From Chamaea fasciata (lineage: Eukaryota > Chordata > Aves > Passeriformes > Sylviidae): 64,000 nucleotides of DNA. Location: contig JARCOQ010000001.1 of assembly GCA_029207755.1 (NCBI GenBank), positions 96,700,640 through 96,764,639 of the forward strand, read 5' to 3'. The first letter of the stretch is position 1. Each line of letters opens with the position of its first letter. Of the stretch, positions 1-11,145 are shown piece after piece. A program made the translations under genes and the position numbers. The notes beneath the pieces are model-generated. The model worked only from the letters and a program-made list of their open reading frames with translations. It had not been told where the DNA came from and made no database searches.

Positions 1-2100
1 ATTGATCTAGTCCTGCCATAAAGTTGATGGAAAAAAAAGTGAAATTAAAAATAAGATTCTCCTTAGTATTGAGGTGGCCATGGGTTAGAAAAATGAGAGC
101 AAATGAATTGCTTTGCAAAGCAGTTTGAAGACTAGATATAAAAGCACTACAAAGCGTACAGGTAGAAATATAGGTGCTTATGGCACATAGACATGCTTTA
201 TGGTTGTGTTTGATATATCCTTTAATAAATCTATTAGTTTTCATTTCCAGGATAGAGAAAGAGCCAGCATCTTTCTCTATATGTACAGGCAATAAAAAGA
301 ACTTTCTGAATCAGAGAGCATAATCCACAAATCTTTACATTGTTAGAAATACTTTTACAAAAATTTCAGCTTCTGTAAACAAGTAGATAAAACAGAGAAA
401 GTAGACTTTGCTGTATGTTTGGCAATAGTTAAATTTTCAGTTTTGGTAAAAACATGCAGAAATAGCATTCAGTTCTATTTCTTCTACTGCCAGAAGCTGT
501 TTGTTTGAAACAAAGGTTGGGAGTGGATCACCATGTTTCTATTGTCCTAATTCAGTGCAGGTTTTCAGTACATTCCATTATTTGTCTTCATCCTTGGCAT
601 ATCTGCTCAGTTCTCTTCCCTGTCCTTGTTCCTCTTCCCTGCTTTTGAGAGTTGACATGGCTTTCAGAGCCTTCCTTCTTGTGCCATTGTATGCCATGTA
701 TCTGCTTGCCATTTCTCATCTTCATTCATTTTCTTCACAGCTTGTCTGCCTAGAATTGTGTTTCTTTGCCTTAATTCTGCACATTCACTCAGTGTTCATT
801 GAATTTTCTGAATTCATTCTCATGCACTGCATGAGAGCTAAGCCTTCAGTTATTTTATCCTAAATGTCCTCCTGCCCTCACAGACTTTCGTTTGTGGGCT
901 CCTTCCTTTTTCTATTCATTACGATCTCAATCACTCTATTAACATGCCCACTGCCTGTTGGCAATAGCCTGCAAAGCAAGGCTGAATACATTCCTCTTTT
1001 GTTATTTAAACCTGGATCACAATCTGGACTAGAGTGATAATTTATCTTCCATTCAAACCACAACAGACCCTTGTTGAAGTTGATTGCTAAGATCTTTTTT
1101 AAACCGCAGATTTTTAAGACTACTATATCTACTTCCAGGAGAGTAAACAAAAAAACTCTCACAAAATAAGTTTTGAAAAAGGTTCCATGCATTTTTTCTA
1201 AATAATTTTTAATCATAAAACTTGAGTACCAGAATTTTTGGGTAAAAACATTTAGAGATGCAATTTTTTTGCCTGTATAGATAAGTCCTCTGGTAGTATA
1301 TTTGCCAAAGTTCTTAAGAAATGTACTGTTTTGCTAAATCTTAAATTTGTCACAGAAATACTACAGTTCTACAATATTTTACTGAAGATTTTTCAGTCCA
1401 TTTGTACCTTCTGAGTGACGACTAGAGATAAGATAATCTTACAAAGAGGATTCCAGGAAAAAAATTGGGACAAAAGTTTCATGCTTTATTCTGGTATATG
1501 CAGACTGGTGTGCACTAGAAACCAACGTATTTGATCAGCCCAGATCTGTCAGTTAAAAAGAAGTATCTTTCTATGGAGACAGAATGACAATGTCACATTT
1601 GAAAGTACACTGACAGATTCTGGGGCACAACAGTTTTTTTTCCTCAGGACTTTTACGACTTTCTCTCCTTTATTCCCTATTTACTTTTTTTGTTCCACTC
1701 TAACCTCTTCGTATCCTTCCCCCGTCCCCGCCTCCCCACCCCCCTGCTTCCTTTTATACGGCCTTTGTAGTCAGTTCAGACAGTATTCTAAAAAAATCTA
1801 CAACCTTCTGATGTAGAATCCCCTTCAAATAACACCACCAAACATTTATAACTGCTTTTATTAATTTGACTGACCTGGAAGCCAGTGTAAGTAACTTTGT
1901 TGCCAACACAGTAAAGTTTAAATTGTCTGTGATAAAATGTATATGAATACATTGGATTATAACAATATTTATAATTTTTCTAAGATGCTGGATTGAATAT
2001 GTCATAAGGTGTGGAGTCCCTTGCACTCTTAAAGGAATTTCCAACTGCCTTTCCCTGGAAAAGTGAAGATTAAATATACCCTTCCCGGTGTAACAAAGGC
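1..2100. other. unique AT-rich non-coding sequence
   Basis: No gene, splice-flanked exon or recognisable repeat is visible. The open frames here are short, lack domain signatures and have non-coding composition. A pyrimidine-rich stretch lies near 1660-1755. Confidence 0.6.
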
Positions 2101-2109
2101 TTCTCCCCC

Positions 2110-2420
2110 ATGGTTCCTTGCAAACATCATGCAATTTGCTCCCTAGATTTCTCAAGTCCATCACTCCCTCATGGTATCCCCTTTCCCTGTTTCTCCATTG
2201 GCTATGGGGCCTGGTGTCCAGTTCCTGTCTTCCCTATGGTCACTTGCCCCTTGCTCTGCCCCCCTGTACCACCCACAAACTTGAGACACTATGTAACTGA
2301 GAAAAATCATATGATCCCCCTCTTTGGCCTCCAGATTCCACTTTCGGCACATGGAATAAACGCTTGCTGGAATTGATCTGGGGCTGGGAGCCTTCTGCCT
2401 CTCAGGTGAGCTAGCTGGTA
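2110..2420 (+). repeat. possible old LTR-like segment
   Basis: This GC-richer block stands out from its flanks. It has a CCAATGG-type box in inverted form (ATTGGC near 2198) and an AATAAAC signal near 2355, in an order that would fit U3-R of a plus-strand LTR. I could not find TG/CA ends or a target duplication, so the call is weak. Confidence 0.25.
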
Positions 2421-3630
2421 ATGTGTGTGGATGTGTGAGCTTGAATGCTTGCCTGAATTCTTCTCAATCAGTTTCTCCACTGGAGAGGCTAACAGATCTA
2501 ATTAGGCTGTAGCTGCACTCTGAAAAAGACACACTGTTACAGTAAGGGATATATCAAAATAGAAGTTTCATACAGCTATATTATAGCTGAATTTTCTAAG
2601 GTGAGTAGATACTTAGTAAAAAAAAGACATTAGTCTGACGAACAATTGTTTAGGCTTGTGATTAATGTTGTGGTGGGTTGTTCCTGCTCCTTATCACTTT
2701 ATGGTACAGAACTGTAATTTACATATTCTATAGGAATGGAAAATAGACAAGGAGTAGATTTATGTCAATGGTATTTATCACACTAGGTGTACTGTGATTG
2801 AAGGATATCTGCATATGCAACAGCAATTCTGCAGGTGATGAGGACAACCCTCCTTTAAACTGGAATTTCAGTTAGCTGCATAAAGCTGAAACTGTCTTCT
2901 TGAGGCAAGTGAAGCAATTAATAATCTAAAACCTCGTTCTCAGCATTGCTGTAACTCTGTTTGAGTGAAAATAGAACTATGTGCCTTTCTATAATGATAC
3001 TGATTTCATATCAAATTTGATAGACGACTGAGGCACTGTACATTTGTGAAGTTCCATCTCCTACAACCCCCTTTTTCTCTTATGCTCTTCTCTTGCGAAA
3101 CATACACTTGGGATAGCATTTTCAATTTTAAGAAGTCTTTATGAAATTAATTTTTGTGCTTAAAGAGGGATCTAGCTGTGTATGGTTGCATGGTAAGATG
3201 CATGAGAGCCATTTAATGTGTACTGATTGGGCTCGGAATCTGAATAGTGATTGTGAAGAGAGTGGAGAGATAAAGGAGATACAGTTTACTTTTGGAACAT
3301 ATTTTAAGTGTATGTATGCCATTTTTCTGATGCTGTTTATATTGTTTTCCTTTGACTAAACATTTTGTTGAAATTACATGGAAAAGTCTGAATTATAAGA
3401 GCAGTGGGTTTTCTGTTAGTTTGGTTTATTTTAGTGCTCATGTTAATATTGTAATAGTTCTCAAACTTCCTTTTTGAAGTTGTGCCCTGAAAATAATACA
3501 TTGTAATAGCTTTTGTTTTTAGAAGAATTAAATTTTAAAAATAAAATTTTAATAATGTGTAATATGACCTTCTGTGCCATATGAGCTTACATTTAGGCAC
3601 AAAAAGAATGCAATAAAGGATATATATGAG
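2421..3630. other. unique non-coding sequence
   Basis: AT-rich sequence with no recognisable gene or repeat. The frames at 3128-3359 overlap on opposite strands and show no domain. Confidence 0.5.
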
Positions 3631-3636
3631 CCCACT

Positions 3637-3964
3637 TGTTGCAGCTGGTCTGTAGCTAGACAAGATAAATCTAGTCATAACAAATCCCATTCAGATAACC
3701 TGGCTTGTTCTAGAAACAAGTCCCTAGGTGAACAATGGAACTCTATACAGAGACCTCAGCCAATCGTGGTCAGTCCAGAGAGCAGACATATCACTGGTCA
3801 GGGAGCTGGGTGGGGCTAAGACTTAGACCAATCAGTTGTCTAGACCTGAGAGTTTTAAACTACTATATAAGAAGGATCTGAACAATAAAATGTGCTGTTT
3901 GCGGATTAGCTTTGGTGTGTACTGTGTTGTGTGCCTGTCTCCAACCCATGACCCTCATGTAACA
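3637..3964 (+). mobile_element. 328-bp solo LTR, target duplication CCACT
   Basis: The element starts TGTTGC and ends TAACA. It is flanked by perfect 5-bp repeats CCACT at 3632-3636 and 3965-3969. In order it has inverted CCAAT-type boxes (CCAATC near 3760 and 3829), a TATATAAG box at about 3864 and an AATAAA signal at about 3884, which sets the plus orientation and implies a very short R. The U3 is clearly related to the minus-strand LTR at about 30640-30947, which abuts a retroviral pol remnant. This is therefore a solo LTR from an ERV family with alpha/beta-retrovirus-like pol, left by LTR-LTR recombination. Confidence 0.85.
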
Positions 3965-4274
3965 CCACTAATTACCAGCATCCAATACAAATGTGAGAGA
4001 ACTTTATAATTAGTTGTGATTTGTTTTTGTGCCTGAGAATGATGGCATGAGAAACTTAGTTGGGAACTGATCCATTATTAGTCTTCTACTCTGCTGTTTC
4101 TTCCAAGTAAAGTATTACTTAGCTAATACTATTAACTGGTAATTAGACTTTTAACTGCTTTGGATGGTAAAGTAGGATAAAGATGTTTTTGAGAAATGCA
4201 GTGAGGCACTGAGAGTAGACTTCATCTCTGCAGCATTCACATCTAGAGCCCATTCATTACCTGCTGAGGTGGAA

Positions 4275-5775
4275 GTAAATTATTTCCTGTTATGACAAGG
4301 TAACCCAGCTGGTTGATCTTGGGAAGACAGTAGATGTAATTTATGGAGGACACACACAACTGATACTAAAGGTGGTGGTGAGCATCGGCACTTTATTATT
4401 CCCCGGTACAACCTTTTATACCCTCTTTCTCACATGCATAACACCTGTGTGCCCTTTTACTTTTTGTGATTGGTCAATACACATCAGCATTCTGTGCTTC
4501 TTTTCCTTCAATCCTGGGCACTTCTCTTACACAGCTGCACCCCATTAGAGATAAGGCTCAGGTGCAGCCTCATTTCTTATGTCCCATAATCTGTTCTCCT
4601 ACAAATAATCTTTTTGGAGTTCAGTAAAGCTTTCCATACTGTCTCTCACAGTATCCTGAACAAAATGTCCAGGCTGGCCGTAGCTGGATGAACACAGTAT
4701 GTGATGGGTGAGCAACTGGATCATGGGTCAGGCACAAAGGGTTATAGTAAATAGAAGGGGGGGGTGACATCAGAATGGTGTACTGTCACTAATGAGGTTC
4801 CACAGGACTTCATCTTAGACCCTGAGCTCTTCAACACCTTCATAAATGACTTGGACGCAGGACTGGAAAGGATACTAAACAAGTTTGCAGGTGATACAAA
4901 ACTAGGAAGGGTTGTTGAGTCCTTGAAGGCAGGGAGGCCCTGCAGAGAGACCTCAACAAATTAGAGAGTCGGGCAATCACCATCCATATGACAAAGAAAA
5001 GTGCCAGATTCTTCACCTGGTATGAAGTAGCCCTGGATGTACTGACAGAGTGAGCAATGAGATGCTCAAAAGCAGTGCCGTGGAAAGGGACCTGGGGATC
5101 CTGATTGACAGAAAGTTGAATATGAGTCAGCAGTGCTCAGGCAGCCAGGAGGGCCAACTATTTTCTCCACTGCATCAGACACAGCATTGCCAGCCAGGAA
5201 AGAGAGGGGATTGTCCCACTCTGCTCTGTAATGGGGAGACCTCACCTTGAGTACTGTGTGCAGTTTTGGTTGCTGCAATGTAAGAGTGGTATTAAACTGT
5301 TAGCATCAAAATGAGGGCAATGAAGATGGTGAAGGGCCTTGAGGGGAAGCTATCTGAATAGCAGCTGATGTCTTGGTCTGTTCAGCCTGGAGAAGAGAAT
5401 ACTGTGGGGAGACCTCATTGCAGTCTACAACTTCCTTGTGAGGGGAAGAGAAGTGCAGGCATTGATCTCTTTCTCTTATCTGTAGTAGCCGGTGACAGGA
5501 CCTAAGGGAATGGCCTGAAGTTGTGTAAGGAAAGGTTTAGGTTGGATACTAGAAAAAGGTTCTTCACCCAGGGGTTACTGGAACAGAATCCCCAGAAAAG
5601 TGTTCACAGCACCAAAACTGACAGAGTTCAAGAAGCCTTTGGACAATGCTCTTGAGAACATGGTGTGACTCTGTGATGGTGCTGTGCAGGACGAGGAGTT
5701 GGAGGTGAAAAGTGGAAAAGTTGAAGATCATTGTGGTTCTCTTCCAACTCAGCATAATCTGTGATTGTGTAAAAA
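4275..5775 (+). mobile_element. CR1 LINE fragment, 5'-truncated, decayed
   Basis: Plus-strand CR1 reverse transcriptase region, 3' UTR and tail. Translated pieces around 4790-4900 read like the CR1 RT core (VPQDFILDPELFNTFINDL, then a FAGDTKLG block corresponding to the family's F-A-D-D-T-K-L active site, here with A-G-D). Frames shift repeatedly, so it is dead. The 3' end reads ATAATCTGTGATTGTGT near 5752-5770, the avian CR1 3' tail. An LTR-like insert (about 4339-4603) splits it: RT-like sequence stops after ATGTAATTTAT and resumes at CTTTTTGGAGTTCAG. Confidence 0.8.
4339..4603 (-). mobile_element. short LTR-like insert inside CR1
   Basis: About 265 bp that interrupts the CR1 frame. On the minus strand it begins TGTAGGAGAAC, has a TATA box (GGTATAAAAGG, about 4412-4422 in plus coordinates) and then AATAAA close behind (about 4393), a compact LTR promoter/poly(A) layout. 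The flanks are not an exact duplication (ATTTAT against AATAAT), so the boundaries are approximate. Confidence 0.55.
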
Positions 5776-6059
5776 AGTCAGTGGGATCTAGAAAGAAATA
5801 CTTTGCATCATAAACATGTTGTCTAAGAGTTGTGAGATTCACCAACCTTTCAAAACACCTCCAGTGTCTATGAAAAGAACATGAAGGGACTAATTTAGCT
5901 GCAGATCTCTGCACTGCACATATCTAATATTAGATTGATGTACTTAACATGCTTACTCTCTGGCCAGAGAGACATCAGGATAGGACAGGATGTCACATTC
6001 CACTATGGGGAACTGTGAGGTATTCTTTGAAAATGGATGGTCTAGGATGAAATTAAGGC

Positions 6060-6238
6060 AAACGAGAAAAAAAATTTATCTGATTACTGTTTATTGGAGA
6101 AAAGAGAGAAAAAGAGAGAAAAGAGAGAAAAGAGACAAGCAAGAGAAAAGAGAGAAAAGAGAGAAAAGAGAGAAAAGGAGGCAGGAAAATAGAAAAGTGT
6201 GGGGGAGAGAGAGGAGAGAGAGAGAGAGAAGAGGCCGG
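6060..6238 (+). repeat. purine-rich GAGAAAA low-complexity tract
   Basis: Repeated GAGAAAA(GA) heptamers and GA runs with almost no pyrimidines on the plus strand from about 6104 to 6236. Long open frames on both strands here are artefacts of the repeat. The tract lies beside the LTR-like segment to its right. Confidence 0.85.
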
Positions 6239-6249
6239 AGTTGTCACCA

Positions 6250-7010
6250 GAAGGTTGGGATGTGCCATTGACATCCATGTGGCAGGCATGTTGCCTGCCA
6301 GGGAACCTGTGCAGCTCTGAGAGCAGTGTGGCTCTGCAGGCACAGCTTCCCGCACTGGTGGGAGGCTGGATATGTGGTGAGTAGGCACTTAGGCACTTGG
6401 TGCAGAACCCTGGACAGGGTCATGGTGGGGATCGTGGCGGCAGGCGGGATGGGCAAAGCAAGGTTAGAGGCAGGCAGGAAAGCACAGATGAAGCAAGCAG
6501 GAGGTTGAACCGCAACACAGGGAGGCAAGACAGGTGACAGGAGGCTCAGAGGTCACCCAAGTGCTCAGCCAAGTGCCCAGCAAGAGGCAGGATAAGTGAG
6601 TCAGGGTCAGCAAGGGCCAGGAAGGGCATAAGAGCCAAAAAGCAGGTTAGAGCCGGGGCAAAAAAGACAAACACAGGCCAGAGCTAGGGCAAGCAGTAAG
6701 AAGGCCTCAGAGCTTGTGATGCAGTTACTTTTATACTCCCTGGCTCCTCCCAAAGTTTGCCTGCTGACAGGAGACCATTGGCCCAGTCCAACCTTCCACT
6801 GCAGTCTCTTGGTGGAGACTTTTCGCCATCTGATTGGAGAACCTCTCTGGAGGATACAGTGTCTGGGGTTCCCTTGCTGACTGCCTGTCCCATATGAGAC
6901 ATGAAATGGTTGCCAGGCAGTGTCCCAAGAGAGAAGGCTTTCTCCCTTCTTCTCCTAGTTGCCTCCTGCAAATGGCACATGCGCAACCCCTTCCCAACAT
7001 GCCTCTGACA
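6250..7010 (-). mobile_element. LTR-like segment, minus strand
   Basis: On the minus strand the block begins TGTCAGAGGC (7010 downward) and has a GGAGTATAAAAGT TATA box near 6730. It continues through a long GC-rich region made of degenerate short repeats (CAGCAAGAGGCAGG-like). Just beyond the left edge, minus-strand TGGTGACAACTCC (about 6233-6249) resembles a primer-binding site. No second LTR or target duplication was found, so it may be a 5' LTR remnant. Confidence 0.4.
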
Positions 7011-7685
7011 ACCAGTGTTGAGACAGAAATCAAAATGAAATTGAGACCTCACACAGAATATTCAAGAACATTACTCTAGGTGACATAGTTCCATGTTGGA
7101 AAACTATGTCTACAGTGGCATAAAGATAATAATTACCAGTGGGACTTAGGACAGATATTTATTTTTGATTTCAGTGTGTGCAAAGATCTCAGTATACAAT
7201 TTTAATGACATTCTTGAAATGTGGAAGGGTTTATAGTGGTAAATGTCAGATATTTTTTGTATTGTCCAGCCTGAAAAAGTCATACTGCTAAGAGATGAAA
7301 GGATTACAGTAGCTCTTATATAATTTCATATTATTTTGATTTGACTGTAATTCTCAAAAAGAAGAACTAATTTTGTTGGTTATGATTAGGTTAGTATTAG
7401 GTGTTTTCCACATTTTTCAGTTTACCAACCTGGACTAAATTCTGATGTAAAATACCAATGGTAATTTTTCCTGAGCAAATACTAACCAAAGCTAGGTTAG
7501 ATTTTTAACTTAGATTGGAATGAGAGGTGAAATTTTCTCAGTTGTGAGACAAAGACTGCTTTCTTAAACCAACCTCTTATACATAGGGCACAGAAAAGAT
7601 TTTAGGATAAAATTTTGGATACTGAGTCATTTGAGCAAGATTAAATAATGTTCTTGAAGCTAGGAGCTTCATATTTCATCTGTCC
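7011..7685. other. unique non-coding sequence
   Basis: AT-rich sequence with no gene or recognised repeat. Confidence 0.5.
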
Positions 7686-8815
7686 ATCATCATTATCCAT
7701 TCTTTCAATGAGAAGATAGCTGCTTTCAGGTAGTTGTACGGAGCAATAAGGTCTTCCCTCAGACTTCTTTTCTTCAGCCTTACCAACTCCAGCACTCTCA
7801 ACTGATCCTCATCAGATCCTTCACCACCTTCATTGCTCTTCTTTGGAAATACTCCTGCACCTCAATGTCTTTCTTATAGTGAAGGGCCCTGGACTGAACA
7901 TGGCACTTGAGGTACGACCTCACCAGTGCTGATTACAGGGGGACTACCACTGCCCTGATTCTCCTGGCCACTCCATTTCTTATAGAATGCCATTAGCCTT
8001 CCTGGCCACTTGGGCCCATGGTATCTTATGTTCAGCTACTGTTGACCAACACATGCAGGTCCCTTACCACCAGGCAGCTTTCCAGCCACTCTGCCTGCCA
8101 ATCCTGCCACAAGCACTGCATGGGATTGTTGTGACCCAAGGGCAGGACCTGGTGTTTCACCTTGTTGACCCTCATAAAATTGGCCTGGGCCTACCAATCC
8201 AACCTGGTCTCAACCCTTACAATAGATTAATGCTCCTGCCCAGCTTGGTGTTGTCTGCAAACAGACAGACAGTGAACATGATCTACTCATCCAGGTCATG
8301 GATGAAGATATTAAACCTGTCTGGCCCTAATACTGAACCCTGGGAAACACCAGTTGTAACTGGCCATCAGATGGATGTTACTCCATTCATGACCATTCTC
8401 TGGCCCTGCCATGCATCCATTTTTTTACCCAGTGAAGACTACACCCATACACACCATTGTAAGCCAGTTTCTCCAGGACAATGATGCAGAAAATGATGAC
8501 AAATTAAGTCTAGGTAGGTGACATCCACAGCCTTTCCTTTATCCACTAAGCTGGCAACTTTGTCATACAAGGAAACAAGGTTGGTCTAGCAAGACTTGCC
8601 TCTCATAAACCTGTGCCATCTGGGCCTGATACCCTGGCTGTGTTGTAGTTGCCATGAGTAGGTGTTCAAGATGATCTGCTGCAGCACCTTCCCTGGCACG
8701 ATCAAGCTGACAGTCTGTATTTCCCAAGACCATCCTTCTGACCCTTCTAATAAATGGGCAATTCATTTGCTAACTTCCAGTCCCTTGGAACCTGCCTGGT
8801 TGACCAGGAGTAAAT

Positions 8816-9291
8816 TGAAACTCCTTGGGGTCCAAGCCCAGATGATCAGACCCCTTTGAGTTTCCTCAGGACTCAGCCCCGTGCTGACTTAATGGAGAGA
8901 GGCACCCTTGATCCAGTTGTCCGAAAAGGAATTTTAAAAATACAAAAACAACAAGCAAGAAGGCATCCACTGTATTGGAGCAAACTGGAACAAGGCAGTA
9001 ACAAGAGGCAAAAGGTGCGGTCTTGGGTCAGACAGGGGTACTTATGCACTCTGGTGTGGGTGGGGTGTTAAGGTGGGGTCTGAGGCAAGGGTCCAATAGG
9101 GGAGAACGATTAAGAATATTAAAATTCCCGCACCAAAAATTAACCTATGGTAACACAGAGAACGAGGAACCTTCTAGTAACATTTGCATACTTGAACATG
9201 TGAATAAGCTTCTTGCTTATTGCATTTTGAACGGGGTTCCCCAAGGCATTTTTCCAGGGTTTTCTTCTTCCCCAGGGAAACCACCTTTACA
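8816..9291 (-). mobile_element. 476-bp solo LTR in CR1, target duplication GTAAAT
   Basis: Removing this block restores the CR1 sequence. It is flanked by perfect 6-bp repeats GTAAAT at 8810-8815 and 9292-9297 (7 bp if the preceding A is counted). Its ends are TG and CA. A 6-bp duplication is usual for class II (ERVK-like) and alpharetroviral integrases. Orientation is uncertain; minus is suggested by a TGTAAAGG start on that strand. Confidence 0.7.
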
Positions 9292-9732
9292 GTAAATGAT
9301 TGAAAATGGCTTGGTGGGCTCTTCTGCCAGCTCTCTCAGTATTGCTGGGGGGATCCCTTCTGACCCCATGGACTTCTGTGAGTCCAAGTGATATAACAAA
9401 TCAATGACCCTTCCCTCCTGGATTATGGGGCCTTCATTCTGCTCCCCATCTCTGTCTTCCAGCTCAGGGGTCTGGGTACCTTGAGGAGAATTGGTCTTAC
9501 TATTAAAGACTGAGGCAAAGAAAGCATTAATATCCCAGCCTTTTCCTCATCCCCTGTCAGTATGTTTCCCTCCACACCCAATAAAGAATGGATATTCTCC
9601 CTGACCTTCCTTTTATTACTGATGTACTTACAGAGACCCATTTTGTTGTCTTTACAGTCTTGGTTGATAAAGTTCTAGCTGGGCTTTGGTCCTTCTAATT
9701 TCCTCCCTGTGTAACCTCACAACTTCTGTGTA

Positions 9733-10430
9733 TGTCATGGGTTTTGTAAAGAACATATTATTCTATTCCATCTGGGTGGAGCAGAATTGCTTATCTTTGC
9801 CCAAATGGGTCAGTGTCACTTATCAGATAGTGGAGTGCTACTTATCTCTTCATTGTTTCACTACTTCCATGGGAATGTCTTCTGCTAATAGACCATTAAG
9901 ATCTCATCAATGACAGTACACATTACACTGCACTATTGTAAGCTGCTCCACACAGGGAGGATGAGCCAAACCATCTTAACCTAGATAAAAAGGAGCCACA
10001 GTCCCACTAGGTATACAGTTTTCCACCGGATCCCTGGAGGAAGACCAAACCCATCTCACCATTACTGGACCCTTTTTTTTTCTTCAATGAGACCATCTCT
10101 ACTCCAACAGAACCACATCTGCCACTCCAGGAGGGCTTACTTTGGACTGCTTCCAACACCCTGACCAACAGGGCATCAGGTTGTATTTCTGACTCTGTCA
10201 GGGTTTTCTAGGATTTCTTGTTTGTTTATTTATTTGCTTATTCTTCTGTACTACAACATCTGTATTTTTATATCCCTAGTAAAGAACTGCTATGCCTATT
10301 CCCAAAATCTTTGTCTGACAGCCTTTTAATTGCAAATTTATGATAATTTGGAAAAGGGGGGGGAGTGGCTTACATTTCAAGGGAGACTCCAACCCTCCCT
10401 GGCAGATACCTGTCTATCTAAACCAAGACA
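9733..10430 (+). mobile_element. 698-bp solo LTR in CR1, target duplication GTGTA
   Basis: It starts TGTCATGGG, ends AACCAAGACA, and is flanked by perfect GTGTA repeats (9728-9732 and 10431-10435). The last ~200 bp match the R-U5 part of the central ERV family: CTAGTAAAGAACTGCTATGCC and GGCAGATACCTGTCT both recur there, and the terminal CCAAGACA is identical. It still carries an ~90-bp U5 segment (about 10330-10400, with a G run) that the two full proviruses lack but the solo LTR at 54878-55694 has. A TATA-like GATAAAAAGG lies near 9986. Confidence 0.85.
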
Positions 10431-11145
10431 GTGTAGTTCTCCTGAATTTTTCTCTTTTTTCCCTGAGTTCCAGCCAAAGCTCTCTAGCCAGGTTGGTCTT
10501 CTTCCCTGTCAGGTCTTTTGGTGATGTGGATGGCCTGCTCCTGTACCTTCAAGGTTTCCTTCTTAAACCATGTCCAGCCCTCCTGGATTCCTTTTTCCTT
10601 CAGGGCTATATCCCAAGGGACTCTCTCAACCAGTCTCCTTCATAGGCCAAAGTCTGCCCTCTGTAAATCCAAAGTGATAGTTCTGTTGGCATCCTTCCTT
10701 ACCTGATCATTGCATGATTACTGTGCCACAGATGGCTTTTGACTATCACAACCCACACAAATCCTTCTATGTTTCCAAACAGCAGGTCTACTGGGGCACC
10801 ACTCCTGGTCAGCTCTCTTTCCACTGTATCAGAAGATTATGTTCCACACACTCCAGGAACTTCCCTAGACTGTTTTCTTCTCTCTGCTGTGTTTTACTTC
10901 CATCAGACATCTGGTAAATTCAAGTCCCCTATGCAAACAAGGGTCAATGAGGATGAGACTTCTCCCAGCTGCTGACAGAATATTTTGTCTGCATCTTTAT
11001 CCTGGTTGGGTGGTTTATAAAAACAAACTTCTACTAAGATATTCTAGGCCTTCTACCTAGGCGTTGTTCTCCTTTCACTCGATTCTTACCCATAAACACT
11101 CAAATCTGTTAGAACCATCATCAAGGTCCAGACAACTGAAACACT

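Larger units (their letters stand above)
7690..11145 (-). mobile_element. long decayed CR1 LINE, split by two LTR insertions
   Basis: Minus-strand CR1 covering the RT region and part of the upstream endonuclease region. Read on the plus strand it has the usual reverse-complement landmarks: the block about clotting of secondary factors around 7850-8100 (GGACTGAACATGGCACTTG, GCAGCTTTCCAGCCACTC), 8230-8420, 8660-8810, 9300-9720 and 10440-11100. Stops and frameshifts are frequent. Sequence is continuous once the inserts 8816-9291 and 9733-10430 are removed, which proves that they landed after the CR1. Left and right limits are approximate. Confidence 0.8.

Noticed and set aside
5990..6271. A 93-codon Lys/Arg/Glu-rich frame and its Ser/Phe/Leu-rich opposite
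   Set aside because: Produced by the GAGAAAA simple repeat.
7987..8484. A 165-codon plus-strand frame
   Set aside because: It is antisense to CR1 RT and part of a LINE fragment.
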